A DNA stretch of 64,000 bases from Hydractinia symbiolongicarpus (taxonomy: Eukaryota; Cnidaria; Hydrozoa; Anthoathecata; Hydractiniidae): the NCBI RefSeq assembly GCF_029227915.1, contig NC_079889.1, forward strand, positions 1,674,001-1,738,000, written 5' to 3'. The notes below the pieces were generated by a model. The model was not told where the DNA came from. It saw nothing but the letters and a program-made list of their open reading frames with translations, and did not search any database. Each line of letters starts with the position of its first letter. Within the stretch, counting starts at the first letter, position 1. Below are positions 36,501 through 48,000 of the stretch, piece by piece. Made by a program: the position numbers and the translations under genes.

Positions 36501-36630
36501 AAGGATTATCCTGCAGAGAGGACCTCAAATAAATGAAGCTGCACTGTCATAACATGAAAAGTTGATAGCTTGTGGAAATAAGGGTTCACATGTTCATACA
36601 ACTGCATCGCTATCTTAGGCTAACTCCTAA
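33557..36630. other. Intergenic AT-rich DNA, no gene seen
   Basis: About 3 kb with only short chance frames (for example 35212-35421 minus and 35864-36100 plus), none with a signal peptide, domain or splice partner that I could support. Confidence 0.45.
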
Positions 36631-36631
36631 A

Positions 36632-37048
36632 ATATGCTAATTGTTGCTGACGTCAGAATGACCTTTTTCACGAAATTCGGGGACTTCGTGGGCCCCTGAC
36701 GCATCCTCGTCCACAAGGTTTGTTGCCTATGCCAAAGCCGCCAGCGCGTACTTGGCGGCTAAACAAGACTCTGGTACAAGCTGCTTTTCATAACTAGTAT
36801 ATTGGTTACTGTAAATAATTAATGAGTTTGTCTCACTGTTACAGTTGTCGCCCCCGACGTGGATTATTTTGGTATGCGAACTTGCTAGAGAATGTGACTA
36901 GCAACTTTTCAACGCTATTTTCATGACCTACGTGTGTGCAAAATTAGCAAAATGTGACTTTTTGACTTTTTTTTGTCCATATTTGAAAAATAAGGAAAAA
37001 AGTGCCTCCGTCCCAATATTTTTGTCCAAGGTTGTAGATGTATCTTTA
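36632..37048 (+). repeat. Dispersed repeat, copy 1 (pairs with 62125-62395)
   Basis: Shares with 62125-62395 the ordered motifs GCTAATTGTTGCTGACGTCAG, CCCCGACGT, GACTAGCAACTTTTCAACGCT (or GTCTAGC), TTTTGTCCATATTT, AAAAAAGTGCC, CAATATTTTTGTCC and a right end near GGTTGTAGAT. The right end resembles the termini of the MITE at 43401-43566. Confidence 0.65.
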
Positions 37049-39090
37049 AAACGTGTAACTTTGAGTTAAGTTTTTTATTTAAACTGGGTCGTGTGAGTTA
37101 AAAAGAAGAAATCACATACAAATATTTTATGATTACGCATATAATTTTAATATAAGATTTAATTAGCTCTAATTGCATGTTAAATAACTAATTATCGTTG
37201 TAATTAACGTTCAATCGTAATAAGTTATTAAGTTGTTTTGACAAACTTATTTGCATGAAAGAATGAGTTGACATCATGACTAAATATACATTAAGAAGGA
37301 AAAGTTTTGAACAGTTTAAAAATTACGGACAATAATAAAAAACGCTAGCGTAACCTATACAAATAAAATTTATAGAAAACTTTTGAATTAAAAAAGAACT
37401 TTGAAAAGTTCGGCCTACTTTAAAAGCATAAACTTTCGTGGATCAAAAATTCGCGAAATTTTCTGGGGGTTTTTTGTAAAAAAAAATTAAAAAAATAATG
37501 AAATTAGCTAGGCAATAACACAACTAGCTTCTGGGAAACAAGGGGAGGGTCAGAGCTAAAGTGTCCCCGATACCAATGCTACCTAACGTAGAAAAAACAG
37601 TTTTTTATATAAACTTCAGGCGTTCATTTTACAAGATTTTTTAAACAACATTCTGAAATGTTTTATCCAAATGTTATTAAGATTCTTGGTGTGAGTGAGA
37701 TTATCGATAAATCAAAAAAGGTGCTTAAAGCAATGTCGTGTTACCATTCGCACGAAATGATGCAACAAGGGAACAATTAGAGACAGAAGTAATCACACAA
37801 CTCGTTGCAATGTCTGCATATCAGATAACTGATAAAGCGTAATTTTGTTAATTTATACAAAGATCACTTTTTGTGACTTGTACATAATTAATTGTACTTT
37901 GTTGTGGAGATGATTTGCAGGAAAACAAAGGGTGAGATCTTGTTATCAAATATGTTAGCTAATTCACCAGCACTTCTTCTCAGGGTTTCATCAGATAAGC
38001 TTATATTTAACAGTAAGTGTACTTAAGTTTTTGTTAATCAGTCAAGGAGAGAAAATCTGATTTCAATCACTGATAAGAAATTAAACAAAGAGTGGAGAAG
38101 TACGAAATTTTTTGTCATTTGAACATCAATTGGACAAGTTGACATATTAAGTTGATGAAGAATTGTTTTATACATTCTCAACAGTAAGTTTTGATTACAC
38201 AGGATTTTTCTGATCTATTTTTACCATCTGTGAAGAATTGTCGTGATCCATTGGAATTTTTTAATCAGGTTTTAGGCCTGTTTTGTTTCTGCTTCATAAA
38301 TTTTTTTTTTTTTTTTCGTTTTTGTATGTTACTGTGTCTTGTTTTCCTATTTAGTACGTTCCTTTCAAAGTTTTTTAGCCTCACTTCTTAAACAATCCTG
38401 TTAAAGTAATGATAAATAACGGAACAGGAACTCGAAACTCTTTTTTGCTATTTGTCATAGAAGGATTAGTAGCAAAGAAAAGGTGAATGAAAATTTTCAT
38501 TGTTATATGGTATTTCTCATTTATTTTACATTTTTAACTTGACATAGCCAAATAATTTGTCAAAAATGCAAAATTGAATACATCCGCTTATAATTAAAAT
38601 GAAACTTTAAACAGTACCATTTTTATTACTATAGAAACAACGCATTCCACGATGTTGAGTCTGCCTCCTTTTGTTCGGTAATTTCATTTAAGCTTTTTTC
38701 ATAAAGAAATCGCGTCACTGCATTTGTCAATACAAGAATCAAAGTTTGATTTGGTATAAAAAATTTAAAAACTTATATATGTACACGTTTTCAGATTGAT
38801 TGTATAAATAATATTTTGTGGTGTAAGCAAATTTTTATATATTTCATGTAAGAGAAGTAAATCTTCATCATAGCTATCTATTCTCATTATTTGACATATC
38901 TACATTTTGCTTAGTTTTTACCACAAGGGAAGATGATAAAGAAACAACGTAAGCTCCGTGTACAGTGTTTGTTGTTTTTTAAATGATTTATTTTTTTTTA
39001 TGTTATGTTATTCACTGTTGTTACCCGGGTAAAAGGACGGCATCAATATTTTCGAATATCGCACAATGTGATTGGTTAGAACTTACATCA
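37049..39090. other. Intergenic AT-rich DNA, no gene seen
   Basis: About 2 kb of T-rich and A-rich DNA without a supported gene, RNA or transposon end. Confidence 0.45.
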
Positions 39091-39485
39091 TAGCGGGCAA
39101 TATTCCACGGTATTGCCCGCTACCATAACATTAAATGTAAATAAACACGAAAAAAGTAAACAAAACGCGAAAAAGAAGTGAAACTTACTTTCTTTCTTTT
39201 TTGTAGCTACGATAAAAACCTGTAATGTTTACACGATATTCGATTCAAAATAATATATTTTTAGTTCGAATGTCCGTTCCATGGGAATAGTGCCTATAAA
39301 GACATGGTTTCTACATCCTGCTTATAATGTTATATTTTTTGTAAAAAGCAGCACCCGGATAATAATCCATAAAATAACTGTTTACTTCGGGCAATACCTT
39401 CAAATATTGACCTCTGTCACGTATTGCCCTCACAAGCTCGGGCAATACTTTGACGTCGGTCAATATTATCCGGTATTGCCCTCAT
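39090..39485. repeat. Cluster of inverted GGGCAATA motifs
   Basis: The octamer GGGCAATA and its complement TATTGCCC alternate three times each, as pairs near 39092-39119, 39388-39429 and 39440-39481. The first pair forms the hairpin GCGGGCAATA-TTCCACGG-TATTGCCCGC. The arrangement suggests nested palindromes of a small repeat; binding sites are possible. Confidence 0.6.
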
Positions 39486-39507
39486 AAACAGTTATTATAG
39501 GGTTATT

Positions 39508-39549
39508 GTTACTGTTGTTGTTGTTGTTGTTGTTGTTGTTTTGTTGTGG
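39508..39549. repeat. (GTT)n microsatellite
   Basis: A short GTT trinucleotide run, slightly interrupted. Confidence 0.85.
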
Positions 39550-39931
39550 TTCTTGAAAGTCTTATCACTGCTCATCGTATGTACAATTTTATTGATAAAA
39601 GTGATCATTGCAAACATGAGACATTTCACATCATTGTTGAAAAATTTCACAGGGAGTAAATTTCACGGTTCCAAAATCAATAATCAAAATCATCAACAAA
39701 ATAATACAACGTGAAAGAAGGTTGCATGAATAAAAATATAATTTAAGATGATCGGAAAATTTAATTTATCTATTTTTTTTAAAAAAAGGAGCGCAAAATC
39801 GCAAAAGTTTCTGACAAAAAAGTAATAATTTCCAATCGGTTTTTTTGTCAGTTGTTGAATAAATATCTTCACTGTGTGTCACATACATAGCGTCATAACC
39901 TTCACTCAATACATTCTTATCTTTAGAAGTG

Positions 39932-40363
39932 ATGTCATCATTTATTGCGTGGTTATTTGTGTTTCCCTTAATCAGCTCTGCTCCTATGCCAACATACAGA
40001 AAAGGATTTTTAAACGTCGCCCAAGATTACAAAGGTCGTCAAGTCGTTGAAATCAAATATGAAGAGTATCCTAGCAACGCTACTGTCAACAATAGAGACA
40101 TTGTAGACCAGCCAGCAACGGAGTCTGGGGATGAAAAATTAATTTGTGGACCGATAGGAGTTTATGAGTTATGTTGTCCAAATTATAAATTCGAGTATGC
40201 AGGAACATATGAGACAATCTGCATCGAGAAGTGTAAACTTGATCGCGAGTTTTGCTCCCTCGATGTTGTAGAGGAGTGTTATAAGAGTAAACACAGAGCG
40301 AAACGACTGGGGGATATCTGTAGAAGACAGACTGAATATGGTTTTAAAAGGTTACTAATTTAA
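39932..40363 (+). CDS. Secreted eight-cysteine protein (143 aa, single exon)
   Basis: The ATG at 39932 is chosen because it directly opens a signal peptide (MSSFIAWLFVFPLISSAP) just after a splice-acceptor-like CTTTAG. A polar region of about 50 residues with N-glycosylation site NAT follows. The C-terminal half has eight cysteines in the spacing C-x8-CC-x14-C-x3-C-x6-C-x7-C-x12-C, enough for four disulfides. Dibasic KR sites occur near the end (HRAKRLG, FKRLLI). The adjacent CC and spacing do not fit insulin, ShK or the cystine-knot patterns I know. It is probably an extracellular factor or structural peptide; the function is unknown. A non-coding 5' exon is possible. Confidence 0.7.
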   Translation: MSSFIAWLFVFPLISSAPMPTYRKGFLNVAQDYKGRQVVEIKYEEYPSNATVNNRDIVDQPATESGDEKLICGPIGVYELCCPNYKFEYAGTYETICIEKCKLDREFCSLDVVEECYKSKHRAKRLGDICRRQTEYGFKRLLI

Positions 40364-40731
40364 CAGGTTTTAACAAGATTTCTTACATGGAATGGGCGGA
40401 TTACTTGATATATTACTAGTATGAAAATTGACGCAAACAAACGAGGTTCCAACAAATCGTCAATTCGGTATAGCGTAATGGTGACAGGAGTGCTATTCCT
40501 GAAAGCTAACATTAAGAAAATAAATTTTACTAACAATGGATTTTTTTCAGCTTTTGTTTTCATTAGCTTTTCGGGACGACAGAGCGTGAATACAACCTCT
40601 CCACCCCTACCCTTACCCGTGCCACCACACCCACCACCACCCCTATCCACGACCACCACCTTCTACCAACACCCCCTTGCTATTACCAACCCTACCGCTA
40701 TCCTCATCTAACCTATAAACATATGTAAATA

Positions 40732-41903
40732 CAGTACAACTCGCGTAAGTAGGTCCCCGGATAAGTGGGACTTTCACTAATTGGGACCAGACTTCTTAGT
40801 CCCTTGAACTTTCTTACTAATTTCTACTAAAAATACTTCGCATGGGAGAGGTCTTAGATAAGTGAGATTTTCGTTAAGTGAGATTCTTTTTTACGGTCCC
40901 TTGCAAAAAACCTAGGTTAACTTATTCGGTCCGGGGTTGTTTTTTTTAACAACTCGTGATTGCTTTGTTATACGGCTATGATAATTACTAAGTTTTAATA
41001 TTTATCTATTAGACACATTTTTAGGTCCCAAACCTTTCAGAGGCTTTGATATTGGCCATTACTCGAAACTACCCCTAAATATCTCTATAAAATTCTTATA
41101 ATGGAGAAAATATAATAACTCCTGTTAGGATTATCCTTAGAACTTGAAACTTGCAACACAACTTTATTTCATCAAGGAGAATCATTTTGCATAACTTGGG
41201 CACGTGACTAATCCAATTTCCCGATTTTGTCAGGTTTCACCCTAAAATCGGAAAAACGGATTTTCGGGCAATTTTTGGCAATTTTTTATGCGATGCATGT
41301 AAAAAATGGAAGATATATTAAATAACTTTTACTTAGCTTTCAGAAACTTCGAACAAAATGTAAAAATTCGCTCTAGAACAAAAGTAATTGTATTTTAAGC
41401 AGATTGTGGTGTTTTTAACAAATTTCAAGCTTCTAATGACGTCACAAAAAATCTGCTGACGCTAGCAAAAATTTATTGCGCCATTTTGTTCCTTTTATGA
41501 CGTACTATAAGTATGCCAAGTTTGATTCAATTTGAACAACCCTATGGATAGTTATTGAGGGGGAGGGGGCGAAATCCGCCCCCTTTCCCCACCTTGTCAT
41601 AGTATGTTCGAAAACCCCCGGACCGAATAGGGTTAAGTGGGACATTAATGCAATGGCTTCCTAGAAGAAATCACGAAATGAATGAAACTAAATGAATGAA
41701 GTTTGAATGATAAAAATGAAATGAAGAAAAAACAAAAACACACTGCGCTGACTGAGTTGAAAATAAGCTTTTGTTGCTAACTGAAAGCCACAGAAATAGA
41801 TGCCAGAAATCTATTACCGAAAAATATTAAAAGAGATTCAAAAAATCTCGATAGTCCCAGTTGCAGGGAGATTTTGTTGAGTGAGACGTTCGTGAACGTG
41901 CTG
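40732..41903. mobile_element. Pogo-like TIR element interrupted by a MITE
   Basis: The left end, TA-CAGTACAACTCGCGTAAG, at 40730 and the right end near 41905 (inverted: CAGCACGTTCACGAACG) resemble each other loosely and have TA flanks. The interior repeats AAGTGGGAC/AAGTGAGA motifs on both sides of the inserted element at 40921-41632. The TIR match is imperfect, so the borders are tentative. Confidence 0.4.
40921..41632. mobile_element. TTAA-flanked piggyBac-type MITE (712 bp)
   Basis: Flanked by TTAA at 40917-40920 and 41633-41636. The ends are inverted repeats: CTTATTCGGTCCGGGGTT on the left and CCCTATTCGGTCCGGGGG from the right. Removing it rejoins GGTTAAGTGGGAC, which matches motifs of the host repeat. 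TTAA duplication with CCCT-type ends fits piggyBac-derived MITEs. Degraded relatives lie at 27765-28468 and about 57985-58455. No transposase frame. Confidence 0.82.
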
Positions 41904-41905
41904 TA

Positions 41906-42815
41906 GTAACTGGATCCATCATTCCCAGAGGTAAAGTTTTACGACATCTACATATGGTTTCCAATATATTTAAGATTCATTTTTGTTGCAAGCCAAAAAC
42001 CAATTCGGTGAATTTAATTTTTTTACACCTATTGGCCTTGTTGCAAACTCTTTGCAGTATGGACGTGTCGAGATTATCTTCTTTACACACACGTCACTGC
42101 GACCAAAAGTAAACCTGCAGACAAGCACGATATTATCAATTTCTACTAGTGGAGGAGTGTGTTGTTGGGCGGGTAAACAGAATAAAAAATGCTAACTCTC
42201 CTCCCTTTTAAAGATGCTGACGCACGGAATTGCTACATAACTTGATAAGATTCCAATAATTTCAAAACCAAAAAAAAAATTTTTCCAACCACTTCTTTTA
42301 AACAAGTCACCATGAAAACAGCTGTGACATCATGTCAAAATATTTTTTCCGGTCACCAATTGATGATAATGCACAGAAGTTCAGCACATAAATACTGTAG
42401 ACTGCAGACGTAATTTAAAAAAAATTAGAAGTAGTGATAATAGACTGATCATAAAGTTTCATTCATTTGCCTGTCTAAAATTTCAACCAAAATTTCAAGA
42501 CAGTGTTTTTAGCTTCTAGAGATTTCTGTCATCCATTATTTGACAAAACAACATGTATGACAGGCGTTAACTCTATAAATAATTTCTTTTTTTTCTCCGC
42601 TGACACTAAACGAATTAACTTGTCGTGGACTTAATCGTTTGCGACCATGGCTGATCTATGTTTCCTGAAACACAGTCTTGACTTTTGTTAGACTGTGATG
42701 AATTGTAAAAAATTGTTTTTTCACACAGAATAAAGAAAAACTTCCACGGCGTTATTTTGATCAAAAATTACACCATATCTTAAAAACATTTTTTTTACGT
42801 ATAAATCTATAAAGA
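41906..42815. other. Intergenic DNA
   Basis: No supported gene. Confidence 0.4.
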
Positions 42816-43058
42816 ATGGGTAATTCAATGAAATCCAGTGATATTGATGATCATGTCATCACATTTGACAGAACAAAAGTAAAAAAAAGCAAATGCAATG
42901 AAGTTGTTCGTAATGGAAATTTATGTTATTTCGGTGAATATACATTTCCATTAAATATTTCTCTATATTGTACACAATTCACGTATATGCCCTTAGCAAC
43001 ACCTTGGGTACCATCTGATGACCTACTTAAATTAAATAAATATGTAAATAAGGAATAA
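42816..43058 (+). CDS. Possible small protein (80 aa), unrecognised
   Basis: The frame opens MGNSMKSSDIDDHVITFDRT and has a balanced composition with three cysteines and no simple-sequence bias, unlike the chance frames nearby. Glycine at position 2 raises N-myristoylation as a possibility, though the following lysine does not fit the usual pattern well. There is no signal peptide or membrane segment. No neighbouring exon or polyadenylation site was assigned. It could be a single-exon gene or a fragment. Confidence 0.35.
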   Translation: MGNSMKSSDIDDHVITFDRTKVKKSKCNEVVRNGNLCYFGEYTFPLNISLYCTQFTYMPLATPWVPSDDLLKLNKYVNKE

Positions 43059-43400
43059 AACTGATACAACGCTACATAGGAGTGACGCAGATGCAGTACT
43101 CCGCCAAGTGAAAAAAACGCACAAGAGTTTGTCTAGTAAAAGACACATCGAGTCAAATTGACTATTAGTCAAGAGAGCAATTCCACAAAGTGCGGTCTGT
43201 ACTTTCATCCTCTGTCTTTCTATTGCAGTCAAATCTCTAATTAGCGGACAACTTCGGTGCAGAGGAACGAAAGAGGAACTAATACATTCTGCAAAAGCAA
43301 AACAACTTTGTCCTCAAGCATTGCAAATATTTTTTTTTAGTTTCGAACTCTTCAAAAATAGAAGTGCCATATGCTGCAAAAACTTTGAAAAATACTTATT

Positions 43401-43566
43401 ACAATCTTGGACAAAATATGTATGGACTTTTTAACTTCCCCCTTCCCCCCAACTGCAAGGTTGAATTTTGAAGGTCAATCACTGTTTTGACTCCAACATT
43501 GAGCTTGGGGGGACGGGGAGTTAAAATTTAAAACTTGTCCACTAATTTATGTACAAGATTGTAGTT
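43401..43566. mobile_element. Short imperfect-palindrome MITE
   Basis: The left half, TTACAATCTTGGACAAAATA..AACTTCCCCCTTCCCCCC, is an imperfect inverted copy of the right half, GGGGGGACGGGGAG..GTCCACTAATTTATGTACAAGATTGTAG. The ACAATC..GGAC terminus recurs at the right ends of the repeats near 37040 and 62390. Confidence 0.65.
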
Positions 43567-45043
43567 TCGTGCCATCTTAACAATGAATCATTGTGTTTGA
43601 CATCACTTGATATATGTGGAAGCTAGCTGTTTTTCTATGACATCTTAAAAACAGATTAATTTATTTTTCTGTACTTTATCAAAGGATTAGTATAAATGAG
43701 ACATGTATTGGAAGTATCTCACGGAGTCAATGATCAGACAGATTCATTGATTCTGGCCGACTTTTTCAATTCTCTTTACCACTTGATGTTGGAATTACAT
43801 CACTTGCTTTAAGTTCTCATATAACTTCTGTTTTGTTTTTCTTCTGTCACGAAAGAGTTATAATCTTGTGTTTTTGTTCCACACACTTAAAAAGGTATTT
43901 TAAAGTCAAAATAAATTGTTAATATTCCTGAGAAGACTTTAACACTTTGTTTCCTTCCCTTTGTCCCACTTAAACCATTCTTTTGAGATTTTGTATCTGT
44001 AAAGGAAAATTTATTAGAAAATGAAAACCAAAAAAATATTTCTCTATTTTAAAATTTCGAGTGTATTATGTAAATATTAATCAGGGAACACACAGTTTCA
44101 AAATATGCCAATATAGGCGAATGCAGATTTTCTTACCTAAATTTTTATTTAGCTCGCATTCTAAGATTTTTAAGTTTGTTATTGTAAAGATTATCTTTGA
44201 TAGCATTTGCATGTTTCAAAACACATTTGGTTACTAACCCTTGTTACATCGTCAAAAAGCCATCCGTATTATTAGACCTTCCAGCATCATCGAGAAGCTG
44301 TAATTGGATCATTTTAATTGCTATTTCGTATACCGTGACAATAACTGTTTTCTTTGTTACATTCCATATCTACTTGGCTAGGTATGGTAGGATGATATTG
44401 ATATCTATGAGAGAGAACTGTTTTCAATTCACGTCACTAACTAATTTCACATAATTTTCCAACAGAGTAATTAATTGGTGTCGTCATAACGTGATCCTGG
44501 ATGGGTAGCGATCTTTGTGTTTTTACATTGAGATTTTTTATCTAAAATTAATTTTAATATGTGTTTAGATTTGATCATCCCAGTCTTTAAACAAAAGAGC
44601 TGATTTTTTAAGGAAATTATCTTGCCTGTTTATTAAGAAGAGCTGATTCTTACCAGAATTTTACCATTTCAAAGGTGTAAAGTTAAATAATGCAATTATG
44701 CACGCACTTATGAAAACGTTTGCAAGGAGTTTATATAACTATACAATCATTTTTTTTGGTTTGTTTTTCGAGCCCTGCAATTTCTGGTCTCTGACAGGCC
44801 CCACCCCAGAATCATTGATTACCGCTTTTCCTTTACTGTTTCTGGACATAAACTTTGTTTGTTTATGTAATGTCAAAGAAGTACAAAGAAATATGATTAA
44901 AATATCATTAATCAAGCCTTACGCTTTTCAAATCTCAAGAGGCGCTGGATCGAATTTCAAAAACAAAAATATACGGCAATGACAAGCTCCTGCAAGTAAA
45001 AAAGTAGCTCACGAAGAGAAAGACAAGTGTGATTGAGAGAGAC
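43567..45043. other. Intergenic DNA upstream of the membrane-protein gene
   Basis: A frame at 44197-44454 holds one hydrophobic segment (IILIAISYTVTITVFFVTF) but no start context or partner exon. Nothing else was supported. Confidence 0.4.
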
Positions 45044-48000
45044 ATGTTTCGAGATCTGTGGGTCTTGTGCTTGGTTTTTATTTTTTCAAATTGTAAGGTA
45101 AGAGTTGTTATGTCATCTAAATTAATCACCACATGAGTCATCAAAATTCAGTAAGCTGTTTCTGCAGTGTGTGGCATATCCTCTAAACGGGATGATAATT
45201 CGTTGCCTATAACTAAATTAAGTGGAACATGACTTCAATTAACTGCAGGTCTCCAGAGAATTAACTTTTGTGTAAAATGAAAACTTGTTTATTTAGATTG
45301 ATGCAATACAAAAAAATCAAACCCAGAATGGTAAGCCTAAGTTTAGCAATCAAAACACATTCCAAGGATTGTCGCTAAATTCGTTTTTTTTTCTTCAGAA
45401 ACATTGGAAGTATGCAGGAAAGAATATTTTGTTGCAAAGTTTGTGAACTCAAGTATGTTTTTTCCTTTAATTCGTCAAAAACTTTAGGCTCTTTTGGTTA
45501 TTTTATATGCGATAGCATTTTGACACCAAATTGCAACTATTTTAGTTTCGCAATGCAAAAAACAATGTTATCTCACAGTTTGTCGGTTTCCATGCCTAAA
45601 AACTGTTTTCTTCCGTCAATTTTTAACTAAAATTCACCGTGATAGCCAAATCAAAAGCTAAAGAATTGCAATTAATTAATTTCTTAGGCGAGCGTTAGTT
45701 ATACACAGAATATGAATTAAAATTAAGAGAAGGAAAATATTTTTGTTTTTCTTATCTGAAACACATGTATCAGATTTGCTTTTCCTCATCAGAGCTAGAA
45801 TGTATTAGCGTAAAGCTCATTAAAATATCAGTTAATATTGCTAAGTGATTACATTTGACATCTTTCTTAACCCATGGTTATGTGTTCATCTTCATTCTCG
45901 TTATCCCACACAGCCTAAACAAACAGGCTTGGTTTGAGAACATTTTTCGATCTGGCTTTCTTCCAAAATATATAACTTAAAAGGTGTACAGAGAACCTTT
46001 ACCGAGATGGTTTCCGTGTTTTTTTTAATCTTTTTTTTTTTTGCAGACACATCCATTACAAAAGAAGAACTTGTTAACACAAAGCATTGTGCACACAACG
46101 CCAACAAAACGAATTTACAAAATACACTTAGTATCATCTACGTATTTAATACAGCTCTTAAAAAATACTTTTACTGGCTGCGTGGTGAATTGGTGCAAGA
46201 TGCTGCAGGTAATGGTATGTTTTTGTTGACTTAGTAGACCGTTTATTAAATTAAAAGATATATATCCACTTTACAGATAAACATTCCGTGGTCATCTGTT
46301 AGTTTCCGGTTTAGCAGTGTTTGTATAAAATTACGAAATCCATGTTACGTTTTCACAATCATTATTATCGATGTGTGTACTTTAGAAATGTTAACTAAAT
46401 TTTCGGACAGAGTGGGACTCGAACCCACGCACTTCAAACTTCCCGGCTTTAAATGACAGCTTTTCTAGGGTTGACGCCTAAAACTGCTCAGCTATCCGCC
46501 CATGGGACAAATCACCACCCTGGCACACAATTAATACTTATAGGGTGTTACCCTACAAACATCAGTTGCGAAATGTAATACCGCACACACCAGTTTTCGG
46601 AGGTTTTTTACACAACTGTATTCGTTATAGGGGTTTTACCCACAAACACTACATTCAGTAACGAAATATATTGAAACGCTGTAAAGAAAATAGTTTGATA
46701 CTATCAAAAATTGATAGTATCAAACCAGTTCCTCCTTTTCCCTCTTCTACCCTATTAATGCTATATTCATGCAGTATAAAATTATTTTAACTAAAACAAC
46801 CTCTTTCGGGCAACTCAAGAAAATACTGGAATAAGAAATTTTAAAGGCGTTTCATGAATTTTGTCTGTCATTGCAGTTGCAGTGAAGTAACCCTGGCATA
46901 ATAAGTTATCAACTTCTTAACAATTTTATTTTATTTTTACAAACTTCGTTCTTAGCGTCAACTTTTTCTCATTTAGACTGGGGAAGTGTGCTTTTTGTTA
47001 CAAATGACTTTGAAACCATAACACAATATTATAACTTTGGACAAGAAAAGGTTTGTTACATTTTTTTATACAGCGAACTATCCAATTAGTAGACACCTTT
47101 GGTGTAATCTCTCATTGTCCACTAATAACTTGTGTCCGAAATTTGGAGTATCACTTAGCTGTTTCGATCTGACAGGAAACGGGTCTAGAAGCGTTATCTT
47201 ACGAATTAGACAACCTATGTTTACTTCAACTTAGTCTAGGGAGAGAGAGAGAGAAAGAAAGACGGAATGCTAAAATCCATATACCTAGACATCATAAGGC
47301 ACTAGCACTGATGTAGTTAAATTAGATGCTTGTTCAAGAAGCCACATGAAAAATATATGTTTAAAGCAAAATATTTGTATTTCCTTTCCCTGTCCAGAAA
47401 TCACAGAGAATTTCCGGCTGGCAAATTCATTCTGTCATACGTCAAACTGTCTGCTAATTAGAATATAAGCCAAATGCTGTCCGTTATCTGGTTTTCTTTG
47501 AAGTATGCGATCGTGGTCTTGCGAGTAGAATGTGATTATCAATTAATTAGACACATCTATTAATGAGAGAGTTCACTGTATTAAACAATGCTCTTGCACC
47601 CAATTAAGAAAAAATTAAATTAAACAAAAAAATTAAAGTCGGGTTCGGTTAAATGTAAGATTTTTAAAATTTTGCTAAACCAAATTTTAAACGTTATAAG
47701 ATGGCTTAATAGTCTCCAGTCTCAAAAGTCATATGATAACTGATATGACAGCTTTCCGCTCTTTACTGAAACAGTGGTGGCACAAATTAACTATATGTGA
47801 AAACTTCTCTGACAAGCCATGGTTTATTGAAACTCCATAAACGAAAATTGCAACTCTTGCGCACTCGTACGTTACGTCATTCTGTCGTATTTAGATATAA
47901 ATATTGTTACCTGGGCAAAGCAAAGGTCTTATAAAAGGTTGATCACGTGGAAGTGTTTTAACACTATGAATTATTGTTGCGTTTTAGGTAAAAGCCTATC

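Noticed and set aside
39932-40363. Insulin-like hormone
   Set aside because: The CC and CSL motifs look suggestive, but the spacing CC-x14-C-x3-C does not fit the insulin A-chain pattern CC-x3-C-x8-C, and no B-chain motif is present.
40421-40711. Proline/Thr-rich frame downstream of the eight-cysteine gene
   Set aside because: The composition comes from a CCACC-rich low-complexity stretch; there is no signal, domain or splice partner.
44197-44454. Membrane protein exon upstream of the nine-exon gene
   Set aside because: It has only one hydrophobic stretch in T-rich DNA, and the signal-peptide exon at 45044 gives a self-contained gene without it.
46405-46501. Functional tRNA-Leu gene
   Set aside because: The T arm and boxes are good but the anticodon arm does not form a standard 5-bp stem with 7-base loop, so it is kept only as tRNA-like.
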